Shown one piece after another: positions 46,759-54,893 of a stretch of DNA of 64,000 nucleotides. This stretch comes from Pseudomonas hefeiensis (GTDB taxonomy: Bacteria > Pseudomonadota > Gammaproteobacteria > Pseudomonadales > Pseudomonadaceae): NCBI RefSeq assembly GCF_030687835.1, contig NZ_CP117449.1, positions 5,833,001 to 5,897,000 on the forward strand, in the 5' to 3' direction. The position numbers and the translations under genes were made by a program. The notes beneath the pieces were generated by a model. It worked only from the letters and a program-made list of their open reading frames with translations, was not told the DNA's origin and made no database searches. How positions within the stretch are numbered: the first letter of the stretch is position 1; each line of letters starts with the position of its first letter.

Positions 46759-47458
46759 CGGCGATCTGACGAACTGTGAGCAAAATCAAAAAGTGCGCGG
46801 GATACAGCGCGTAAGCCCAACGCCGCATTGCTGGCGGATGAATGCCGCCCGCCTGTCGCAAAAGCATCAGCCCAAGCCATGGCGCAAACAGACACGCCAG
46901 CAACCCGCCGATCGCCACCGCATCCCCCAGCCAGGCCGCGCCATACAGCACCCGCCACTGGTTGGCCGCCAGGCACACCAATCCTGGCAGCAACGCGAAA
47001 TACCAGGGCCGGCGAAACACCAGCAACATCGCCAGCGGCAGCAGGACGCCGAAAAAACCGAACATCAGCCGCGACGAAAACAGCGCCGCCAGCAGCAACG
47101 CTCCCGCCGCCAGCAAACGCGCTTCCAGCGTATGGGTTTGCCAGCTACGCGCCACCAGCAACCCGAGGGTCAGGGTCGGCAGCACGTTCAAGGTAGCCGG
47201 CACAGGAATAAATAACCGGTAAGGAATTTCGCTCACTGAGCTGAACAGCAACAGCCAGCCCAGGTAACGCCACGGGCTCGCACTGGCCCCGTGGCGCGCC
47301 AGGTTCGCCGCCATCGCCAGGCAGAACCAGGGAAACGCCAGGCGCCCCGGCACATACAGCCAATCGGCGGAGTAACCGACATATCGCAGATGATCGAGCA
47401 CCATCGTCAATAGTGCCAGCCACTTGAGCAGATCCAGGGCTCCGTCACGCCGGCTCAC
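46754..47458 (-). CDS. TraX family membrane protein
   Basis: A 234-residue polytopic inner-membrane protein of the TraX family (in F plasmid, acetylation of pilin). The family start DGALDLLKWLALLTMVLDHL is at residues 5-24, with repeated Leu/Ala-rich membrane helices and SVSEIPYRLF near 75. Chromosomal TraX homologues are common in Pseudomonas and are not evidence of a conjugative element; the substrate here is unknown. The gene ends inside the half-REP array, whose last unit supplies the stop codon. Confidence 0.85.
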   Translation of the reverse strand: MSRRDGALDLLKWLALLTMVLDHLRYVGYSADWLYVPGRLAFPWFCLAMAANLARHGASASPWRYLGWLLLFSSVSEIPYRLFIPVPATLNVLPTLTLGLLVARSWQTHTLEARLLAAGALLLAALFSSRLMFGFFGVLLPLAMLLVFRRPWYFALLPGLVCLAANQWRVLYGAAWLGDAVAIGGLLACLFAPWLGLMLLRQAGGIHPPAMRRWAYALYPAHFLILLTVRQIAA

Positions 47459-47523
47459 GTGTACAGCCGCCCTAGGGTTTTGTGAGTTTCTGACAGAAAC
47501 ATCCAGTGTGTTCCCCCGCTAAT

Positions 47524-47629
47524 CTTGGGTAAAGTGCGCACCACTATCGACCACCGCGTGCCGGACTCAAAGCACGCCGGACCACGGAGTTCTCCATCCG
47601 GGAACTCTGTCAGGGATCTCTTACCCAGG
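47524..47629 (+). ncRNA. Potentially structured leader of ltaE
   Basis: CTTGGGTAA (47524-47532) can pair with TTACCCAGG (47621-47629), with one G-U pair. It would enclose two hairpins: GCGTGC/GCACGC (47556-47561, 47572-47577) and GAGTTC/GAACTC (47587-47592, 47602-47607). The layout resembles a three-way junction 12 bp before the AGGAG ribosome site. It is unproven: the real transcription start may lie inside the left arm. Confidence 0.3.
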
Positions 47630-47653
47630 ACTCTCTATTTCAGGAGCAAGGCC

Positions 47654-48694
47654 ATGACCGACAAGAGTCAACAATTCGCCAGCGACAACTATTCCGGCAT
47701 TTGCCCCGAAGCCTGGGCGGCCATGGAAGAAGCCAATCAGGGTCATCAGCGCGCCTACGGCGATGATGAATGGACCCACCGCGCGGCGGATGATTTCCGT
47801 GCCTTGTTCGAAACCGACTGCGAAGTATTCTTCGCGTTCAACGGCACGGCGGCCAACTCCCTGGCGCTGTCCTCGCTGTGCCAGAGTTACCACAGCGTGA
47901 TCTGTTCGGAAACCGCCCACGTCGAAACCGACGAATGCGGCGCGCCAGAGTTCTTTTCCAACGGTTCCAAGCTGCTGGTAGCGCGCACTGAAAATGGCAA
48001 GCTGACCCCGGACTCGATCCGTGAGATCGCCCTCAAGCGCCAGGACATCCACTACCCCAAGCCTCGCGTTGTGACCCTGACCCAAGCCACGGAAGTCGGC
48101 AGCGTCTATACCCCGGAAGAAATCCGTGCCATCAGCGCCACCTGCAAGGAACTGGGGCTGAACCTGCACATGGACGGCGCACGCTTCTCCAACGCCTGCG
48201 CCTTCCTCGGCTGCTCACCAGCAGACCTGACCTGGAAGGCCGGCGTGGATGTGTTGTGCTTTGGCGGGACAAAGAACGGCATGGCGGTGGGGGAAGCGAT
48301 CCTGTTCTTCAACCACGACCTGGCAGAAGACTTCGACTATCGCTGCAAACAGGCCGGGCAACTGGCCTCGAAGATGCGCTTTCTCTCGGCGCCCTGGGTC
48401 GGCCTGCTGCAAAACGACGCCTGGCTCAAGCACGCCCGCCACGCCAACCACTGCGCCCAACTGCTGGCGCACCTGGTGAGCGACATTCCCGGCGTGGAAC
48501 TGATGTTCCCGGTCCAGGCCAACGGCGTATTCCTGCAACTGTCGGAACCGGCCATCGCCGCGCTCACCCACAAGGGCTGGCGCTTCTACACCTTCATCGG
48601 CAAGGGCGGCGCACGCTTCATGTGCTCGTGGGACACCGAAGAAGCGCGAGTGCGGGAATTGGCGGCGGATATTCGGGAAGTGATGGCGGGCTAG
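47654..48694 (+). CDS. ltaE: Low-specificity L-threonine aldolase
   Basis: PLP enzyme cleaving L-threonine and allo-threonine to glycine and acetaldehyde. ATG 47654 follows CAGGAGCAAGGCC and gives MTDKSQQFASDNYSGICPEA, 346 residues. Motifs: EVFFAFNGTAANSLALSSLC near 56-75, HMDGARFSNA near 175 (PLP Asp), and Schiff-base Lys in VLCFGGTKNGMAVGEAI near 205. The position between sox and gbc genes (as PA5413 in P. aeruginosa) ties it to glycine metabolism in the betaine locus. Confidence 0.96.
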   Translation: MTDKSQQFASDNYSGICPEAWAAMEEANQGHQRAYGDDEWTHRAADDFRALFETDCEVFFAFNGTAANSLALSSLCQSYHSVICSETAHVETDECGAPEFFSNGSKLLVARTENGKLTPDSIREIALKRQDIHYPKPRVVTLTQATEVGSVYTPEEIRAISATCKELGLNLHMDGARFSNACAFLGCSPADLTWKAGVDVLCFGGTKNGMAVGEAILFFNHDLAEDFDYRCKQAGQLASKMRFLSAPWVGLLQNDAWLKHARHANHCAQLLAHLVSDIPGVELMFPVQANGVFLQLSEPAIAALTHKGWRFYTFIGKGGARFMCSWDTEEARVRELAADIREVMAG

Positions 48695-48748
48695 AAAAGC
48701 CGCACCTGGCGCCCCTGTGGTGAAAGGGGCTCACAGTGGTAACAAAGC

Positions 48749-48776
48749 CTGTGGGAGCAAGGCCTTGCTCCCACAA
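48749..48776. repeat. Single REP hairpin
   Basis: CCTGTGGGAGCAAGGCCTTG then CTCCCACA: a perfect solitary REP palindrome between the convergent ltaE and gbcB ends; it may terminate both. Confidence 0.75.
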
Positions 48777-48806
48777 GAGGTGCTCATCGCTACTTGGATG
48801 GGCTGA

Positions 48807-49907
48807 TCAGAACTCGATCCGCACATCCCCCTTCGGCACGCTGCAGCACGACAGGATGTAACCTTCGGCCTCGTCGTCTTCGGTGATGCCACCGTTGTGG
48901 TCCATCTCCACTTCCCCGCCCAGCTTCATGACTTTGCAGGTGCCGCAAATGCCCATGCCGCAAGCCTTGGGGATCATCATGCCAAGCTTGGCGGCGGCGG
49001 CGTGGACGGTCTCTCCCGGCCCCACGCGAATACTCTTGCCGGAGGCGGTGAACTCCACCAGATGCAGGTCCGCCATATCGACTTCCGGGGCGTCGGCAGC
49101 CTGTTCGGCCTGTTCCACCGCGTCGGCGCGGGCTTCCGGAGGCGTGGCGCCAAAGGATTCCTCGTGGTAACGCGTCATGTCGAAGCCAGCGGCTTCCAGC
49201 AGACGCTTGACCGCGTTCATGTATGGCGTCGGGCCACAGCAAAACACTTCGCGTTCCAGGAAGTCCGGCGCCATCAACTCCAGCATCTTGTGGTTCAAAT
49301 AGCCGCGATACCCGGCCCAGGGCTCACCCAGCCCGTGTCTTTCGCAGATCAGGTGCAGGTTGAAGTTATCGATCCGCGACGCCATGTGCTCAAGCTCGCG
49401 GTGATAGATGATGTCCTTGGGCGAGCGGGCGCTGTGGATAAACACCATGTCGACGTTGGCATTGGTGTCGTAGTACCAGCGCGCCATGGACATCACCGGC
49501 GTGATGCCGACGCCGCCGCTGAGGTAAAGCACCTTCGGGTTCGAGAAGTCGATGGCATTGAACAGGCCAACCGGCCCGTGTACCGCCAGCTCCTGGCCTT
49601 CATGCAGGGTGTCGTGCAGCCAGTTGGAAACCTTGCCCCCCGGTACGCGCTTGATGGTTACCGAAAAACTGTAGGGCACCGACGGCGAGCTGGAGATGGT
49701 GTAGGACCGCATGATCGGCTGACCTTCGATTTCCAGCTCAAGGGTCACGAACTGCCCCGGCTTGAAAAAGAACAGAATCGGCTGATCAGCCATGAAACAA
49801 AAGGTGCGCACATCCCAGGTTTCCTGGATGACTTTGACGCAACGGACAATGTGTCGACCATTGGCCCAGGTCTGGGTGGTTACCGGGTTCAGGAAGCTGT
49901 TGGACAT
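48807..49907 (-). CDS. gbcB: Glycine betaine demethylase, reductase subunit
   Basis: Electron-transfer component of the two-part Rieske system that demethylates glycine betaine to dimethylglycine and formaldehyde. It has 366 residues from ATG 49907 (MSNSFLNPVTTQTWANGR). FAD-binding part (FKPGQFVTLELEIEGQP and MRSYTISSSPS, 40-110), NAD(P)H-binding part (VLYLSGGVGITPVMSMARWY; REVFCCGPTPYMNAVKRLLE), and a C-terminal plant-type 2Fe-2S ferredoxin with CGMGICGTC and a later CC near residues 317-357. Divergent from gbcA across 283 bp. Confidence 0.95.
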   Translation of the reverse strand: MSNSFLNPVTTQTWANGRHIVRCVKVIQETWDVRTFCFMADQPILFFFKPGQFVTLELEIEGQPIMRSYTISSSPSVPYSFSVTIKRVPGGKVSNWLHDTLHEGQELAVHGPVGLFNAIDFSNPKVLYLSGGVGITPVMSMARWYYDTNANVDMVFIHSARSPKDIIYHRELEHMASRIDNFNLHLICERHGLGEPWAGYRGYLNHKMLELMAPDFLEREVFCCGPTPYMNAVKRLLEAAGFDMTRYHEESFGATPPEARADAVEQAEQAADAPEVDMADLHLVEFTASGKSIRVGPGETVHAAAAKLGMMIPKACGMGICGTCKVMKLGGEVEMDHNGGITEDDEAEGYILSCCSVPKGDVRIEF

Positions 49908-50190
49908 GCTGATCTCCACGGCCGACTGTCGGCCTCTTATGAGGCGATTCTGCGTATAGCGCGAACCGCCCATTTACCTATCTGCGACATTCACATGCTT
50001 ACCGCGACCAGCCCCCAACGACCGGACCTTGCGCGTCGGGAACAGATTGGGCCATGTCGCCCATGGATAAGGTTCGCCCCCTGCGCGGCCCCACACTCGC
50101 CCCCAACAGACAAATAATATTTTCTGCCTTGCGTAGCACATTTGATCAGCCACTTTCGCCGGCCACGTAGAGGGCCATGAGGATAAAACG
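49908..50190. promoter_or_regulatory. Divergent gbcA-gbcB control region
   Basis: A 283-bp gap between divergent gbcB and gbcA; both need a promoter here. In P. aeruginosa the AraC-type GbdR activates this region. I could not assign a GbdR site or clear -35/-10 boxes. The only secure element is the GAGGA ribosome site 9 bp before gbcA. Confidence 0.45.
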
Positions 50191-51486
50191 ATGGACGTCA
50201 CCGCAACCCTGAGCCTGGGCGATCCGCTGGAACCCGCACGCAAGGCCACCGCGCAAATGCTGCAGGAACGCGAGCGCACTTTCTCGCTGCCGCAGCCGTT
50301 CTACTCCGATGAGCGCCTGTTTGATATCGACATGCAGGAAATCTTCCAGAAGGAGTGGTTGATCGCCGGCATGACCTGCGAAATTCCGACCAAGGGCAAC
50401 TACCTGACCCTGCAGGTTGGCAAGAACCCGATCATCGTGATTCGCGGCGCCGAGGGCGTGGTGCATGCGTTCCACAACGTCTGCCGTCACCGTGGCTCGC
50501 GGCTGTGCACCAGCGAAAAGGGCAAGGTCGCCAAGCTGGTCTGCCATTACCACCAGTGGACCTACGAGCTGGACGGTCGCCTATTGTTCGCCGGCACCGA
50601 AATGGGCGCCGATTTCGACATGAACCAGTATGGCTTGAAGCCAGTGAACGTGAAGACCGCCGGTGGCTATATCTTCATCAGCCTGGCGGAGAACCCGCCA
50701 GCCATCGACGATTTCCTGTCGACCTTGACCCATTACATGGAACCCTATGACATGGAAAACACCAAGGTGGCGGTGCAGACCACCTTGATGGAAAAGGCCA
50801 ACTGGAAACTGGTGCTGGAAAACAACCGCGAGTGCTACCACTGCGGCGGCGCGCACCCGGAACTGCTCAAGACCCTGCTGGAATGGGACGACGTCACCGA
50901 CCCACGGGCCGACCAGGCGTTCAAGGACCATGTCGCGGCTTCCGCCGCAGCCTGGGACGCCGAGAAAATCCCTTACGCCCACGCCAGTTTCGGCCTGCGC
51001 AACCGTATCGTGCGCATGCCGCTGCTCAAGGGCACCGTGTCGATGACCATGGACGGCAAGCAGGGCTGCGCCAAATTGATGGGCCGCATCAAGAACCCGG
51101 ACCTGGGTTCGATGCGTATCCTGCACCTGCCCCACTCGTGGAACCACTGCATGGGCGACCACATCATCGTGTTCACCGTGTGGCCGATCAGCGCCCAGGA
51201 AACCATGGTCAGCACCAAGTGGATCGTGCACAAGGACGCGGTTGAAGGCGTGGACTACGATGTGGCGCGCATGCGCCAGGTCTGGGACGCCACCAACGAC
51301 CAGGACCGTCGCCTGGCCGAAGAAAACCAGCGCGGCATCAACTCCACCGCCTACCAGCCAGGCCCGTACTCCAAGACCTATGAGTTCGGCGTGGTGAACT
51401 TCGTGGACTGGTACAGCGAGCGCATGCTCAACAACCTGGGGGCCGAGCCGGCGCCGTACCTCAAGGGTGTTCCGGTTCAGGGCTAA
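50191..51486 (+). CDS. gbcA: Glycine betaine demethylase, Rieske oxygenase subunit
   Basis: Terminal oxygenase of glycine betaine demethylation, cytoplasmic. It has 431 residues. Rieske 2Fe-2S ligands in CRHRGSRLC and CHYHQW (about 98-123: Cys-His and Cys-x2-His). The mononuclear iron site is marked by ENNRECYHCGGAHPEL near 210-225 with two His, and a distant Asp/Glu. The start is preceded by GAGGATAAAACG. It is the entry enzyme for the pathway formed by dgcAB, sox and glyA in this window. Confidence 0.96.
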   Translation: MDVTATLSLGDPLEPARKATAQMLQERERTFSLPQPFYSDERLFDIDMQEIFQKEWLIAGMTCEIPTKGNYLTLQVGKNPIIVIRGAEGVVHAFHNVCRHRGSRLCTSEKGKVAKLVCHYHQWTYELDGRLLFAGTEMGADFDMNQYGLKPVNVKTAGGYIFISLAENPPAIDDFLSTLTHYMEPYDMENTKVAVQTTLMEKANWKLVLENNRECYHCGGAHPELLKTLLEWDDVTDPRADQAFKDHVAASAAAWDAEKIPYAHASFGLRNRIVRMPLLKGTVSMTMDGKQGCAKLMGRIKNPDLGSMRILHLPHSWNHCMGDHIIVFTVWPISAQETMVSTKWIVHKDAVEGVDYDVARMRQVWDATNDQDRRLAEENQRGINSTAYQPGPYSKTYEFGVVNFVDWYSERMLNNLGAEPAPYLKGVPVQG

Positions 51487-51494
51487 ATCAAAAG

Positions 51495-51572
51495 CTTCGC
51501 GAGCAAGCCCGCTCCCACAAGATATCTTTGGTGCACCGAAGATCAAATGTGGGAGCGAGCCTGCTCGCGATA
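51495..51572. repeat. REPIN
   Basis: CTTCGCGAGCAAGCCCGCTC and inverted TGTGGGAGCGAGCCTGCTCG; a mixed pair of the GGGCTTGCTC and GAGCCTGCTC variants. Confidence 0.82.
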
Positions 51573-51592
51573 GCGGTCTACCATTCACCCGC

Positions 51593-52839
51593 TTATTGGG
51601 AAGACCAGCGCACCGACCCATCCTCCCCATAAAACGTCTCGACAATCTCCTCCCCCACCAGCCGCACCTTCACATACCCGTTCAACACCCGTTCCGGGTA
51701 TGCCTCGTCCCCCGCCAGCTGCGTTTCCGACCACAACACCCCGGCACGTCCGTTCAACTCGCTGGTGGTGCCGTAGGGAATCGCCCCGTGCCCGGCACAG
51801 CGTGCGTGCAGCCCGCCTTGGGGCGCGTAGCAGATGCCATTGTGCAAATGCCCCCAATACCAGTAGTCCGGCTCACGTCCCAGGGCCTCGCAGACCGGTT
51901 GGTAAAGCGCGGTCTTTGTGGTGCCCGGAAATGTCGAAACCCTGATGATGGCTGAGCACCATCAGCTTCTTGCGCTTGGGCAGGCTTTTCATCCAGTCGA
52001 TTTGTTGCGCGTTGAGAGTGCCGTCCATGTACAGGTTCATCACGTCCGATGCGTAGGCCGTGTCGAGACCGACTATCAACCAATCGTCGTTATACAGGGC
52101 AAAGTAGCTGGTGCCCTGCTGCACCGGGAAACGCTTGGCCAGTTCCTTGAAATAGCCGTGGGCACCGCTGTACATCTCGTGGTTGGAATTGAGCGTGAAC
52201 GAGCCATGCTTGCCCTGGGGCCAGCCGACCATGTCGACGTCTTCCTGGGAATGGGTACCGGCGTAATACACATCACCCAGATGAATAGTGAAGTCGGCCT
52301 CGGCCAGTTGCATCTGATTGGCGACAGCCACGGCCGGAGCATGACTGTCAAACGGTCCGGTGCCCCAGTCGCCAGCGATCGCCAACACCACGTCGCTGTC
52401 CATTTTTTACCAGCGCCGGGTTGGTCGCGAACGGCGCGTGGTGGCGCAGGTTCTCGATCCACTTGAGCAACGCCTCACTCCACAACAGGTCGAGCAATTC
52501 CCATTTGCGGCAACCGAGCAAGGTGCCGTCCTTGAGCACGCGGGTCGGCAGTTCGTCCTCGGTTTGCGGCAAGGCGCTGGCATTGCCGATCTTCAGGATC
52601 GAAAGACCGTGGGCCAGCTCCCACGGCACGGCCGGTTCGTCATCCGGCAGGTCGCCGTGATCGATGACGTGCCGGGCCTGGTCGTGGCCGCGCTGGAGCA
52701 GCTTGACGATGGCCTCGAACTCTTCGGGCTCCAGGTCGTTGACGAGTTTTTTCCAGGACATCTCCAGCCGCGTGACCAATCCGTGCAGGCGGACCTTGAC
52801 CTTGTCGAACTCATGTTCCCAATGGTGCAGTAATGACAT
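51593..52839 (-). pseudogene. Metallophosphoesterase, broken by two frameshifts
   Basis: Three reading frames together spell one calcineurin-like metallophosphoesterase of about 415 residues. Segment 1 (52839 to about 52403): MSLLHHWEHEFDKVKVRLHG to ATNPALVK. Segment 2 (about 52403 to 51915): metal motifs LAIAGDWGTGPFDSH, HLGDVYYAGT, NSNHEMYSG and VLSHHQGFDISGHH. Segment 3 (about 51915 to 51593): TALYQPVCEALGREPDYWYW followed by GHLHNG, the final His motif, and the C-terminus. The first break is one extra base in an A6 run (T6 at 52403-52408 on the plus strand); the second is one extra base near 51913-51916. All metal-binding motifs are otherwise kept. It starts 27 bp after the cytochrome gene, same operon. 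Confidence 0.82.
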
Positions 52840-52866
52840 GTGAACGCTCCTTCGCTGTGCCCTGGG

Positions 52867-54737
52867 CTACAGGGTTTTCATGAATTCGATCAGGGCCCGC
52901 TTGTCGACGTCCGACAACTGCGTGCCATACAGGTGGCCGCCGTTGTGGTTGCCTTCCAGGCGGGTGTCGTATTTGAAATCCGCCGACGCCTTCATCTGCG
53001 CGCCGCTGGTGATGAAGCCGACCTTCTCCTGGTCGTAAATGTCGGAACCGGTGTAGAACACCTGCGGGCGCTGCTCAGGCGGCTGCAGCAAATCCCACAG
53101 GGTTGGCACCGAGCCGTTATGCAGGTACGGCGCCCTTAGCCAGATGCCGTCGGTGGGCGTGTTGCTGTAGCTCTGGGTCTTGCGGTAGGCGCCGAAATCG
53201 AACGGCGGTTTCTTGAAGCCGTGGAACGCCGTCACCAGTCCGACGGTGAAGGAATTCAGGCGATGTGGATCGGTGCCCAACTGGTCGATGTTGGTGGTGA
53301 CCTGTCCCGTGTCGGCACGGCCGAAGGCGTGGCAAGCGGCGCAGTTCTGCTCCCAGATCGGTTTGCCCTGGGCGACTTTCGCCTGGTCCAGGGCGAACGG
53401 CCAGACCGGTGCCTGGTGGCCCAGCAGCCAATTGGTCACCCGGTTGAAACTCGGTGGCAGCACCGATTGCGGCGTCGCGCCCACGGCCATGGCCGCCGCG
53501 TAGTTGCGTTCGTGGATCTTGTTGTTATTGCCGTCCCAATGCAGGTACATCGACTCACGGGGTTTCTGGTTCCAGACCTGCGGCAAGTCCACGGTGCCGA
53601 TGGTGGAGTCATCCGGGAAGCCGAACACCACCATTTTGGTCGGGTTAAAAGTATCGGTCCGCCCCGGGCCTTGGGCCGGGCGCAGCTTCTGCCAGGCGTA
53701 GGCCTGCTTCTGCTTGAGCAGGGCACTCTTGGCCATCGGGATGATCAGGTAGCGGTTGTACAGTTTTTCGAAAAAGCCCCAGTTGGAACTTTGCTGTTGA
53801 TCGCCGCCATGACCGCATCAGGGGTGAATTTCGGGTCGCTGGCACACTCGTAGGCAAACCACTGGAAGGCCTGCAGTTGCAGGGTGTTGGCCGGCGCGGT
53901 AGCGACCGGAACCGCTACGTCACTGGCATTGGCCCGGTACGAGCCGGTGTGGCACAGCGCGCAGTTCGGCTCCACGGTGGGATAGCCCAATTGTCGCTTG
54001 GCCATGCCGATGGGCAGGTCATTGCCGTTCTCATAGAGAAACCCGAACACCTCGTAACCGCCAGGCTTGGGCAGTTTTTCCGGGCACATCTGCGGCAGCA
54101 CGGCGAACAGGTAATAAGGAATCCGCGCTTCGATGCCCAGGCCGATGGCGGCGTATTTGTAATGGTCTTCGTCAGAAGCGAAGTCTGGCTGGGGCACCTC
54201 TCGTATCATCTGGTACCAAGTCTGGTAGCCGATGAAACCCAGCAGCAATACCACCACCAGCGTGCCGACCTTGAAACCGTGACTGTGCCAGCGCCGCGCC
54301 CAGCCGGCGCGCCACTCCCGCCAACCGGCGCAGAGCAAGGCCAATGGACGATGGGCGACCGGGCTGCCCAGGTACAGCAGCACACCCAGAATCAGGAACA
54401 TGCTCAGGTCACCCATCAACATCGGCACGAACAACTGCCCCTGGTTGTTGGTGTTGATCAGGTAGACCCAGAACACCACCGCCACCAGCCGCGACAACAC
54501 GCACAGCCACGAATGCACCACGAAACGCGGCGCATTGAACCCCGAAGGCATGTAGAACAGGCTGATCCCCACCAGCAACATTCCAGAGTTTTCCAGCCAG
54601 GGATCGGACAGCACGGGCGGCAGGCCGAGCATGGACGTCAGCAACGCCGGCGCGAACAGCGCCGGGATCGCGAAGACCATGTTCATCACAATCCCCACCC
54701 AGATGATGCGTTGGAACCAACGGATGTAAGTGTTCAT
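52867..54737 (-). pseudogene. Membrane di-heme cytochrome c protein, frameshifted
   Basis: Two frames make one protein of about 620 residues. Part 1, from ATG 54737 (MNTYIRWFQRIIWVGIVMNM): four membrane helices to about residue 135, a fifth near 160 (VGTLVVVLLLGFIGYQTWYQ), then a periplasmic part with the first heme motif CALCHTG near 259. Part 2: NWGFFEKLYNRYLIIPMAKS, the second heme motif CAACHAFG, LRAPYLHNGSVPTLWDLL (typical of the di-heme peroxidase/oxidase-like C-terminal domain) to IEFMKTL. One missing base near 53802 (GCGGCG-GATCAA expected) joins them as ...MAADQQQSSNWGFF. It probably takes electrons from the neighbouring GMC oxidoreductase. Confidence 0.82.
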
Positions 54738-54789
54738 GGCATCCTTTTTCCTTATTCCTGACTCACGAGATGCAGCGCCCAGACAATCG

Positions 54790-54881
54790 CTTCGCGAGCA
54801 GGCTCGCTCCCACATTGAACGGTGTGGACCACCGAACCTGCGTACGCCACAAACCCCGTGTGGGAGCGAGCCTGCTCGCGA
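54790..54881. repeat. REPIN
   Basis: Inverted CTTCGCGAGCAGGCTCGCTC / TGTGGGAGCGAGCCTGCTCG between the GMC fusion gene and the cytochrome gene. Confidence 0.88.
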
Positions 54882-54893
54882 TGCGGTCTAGAA

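Noticed and set aside
46754..47458. TraX as a sign of a conjugative element
   Set aside because: No other transfer genes, integrase or att-like repeats are seen; chromosomal TraX homologues are common in pseudomonads.
47500..47653. Glycine riboswitch before ltaE
   Set aside because: The tandem glycine-aptamer consensus is not recognisable; only a generic three-helix fold can be drawn.
49908..50190. GbdR operator between gbcB and gbcA
   Set aside because: Expected from P. aeruginosa biology, but I could not identify a site with enough confidence to place it.
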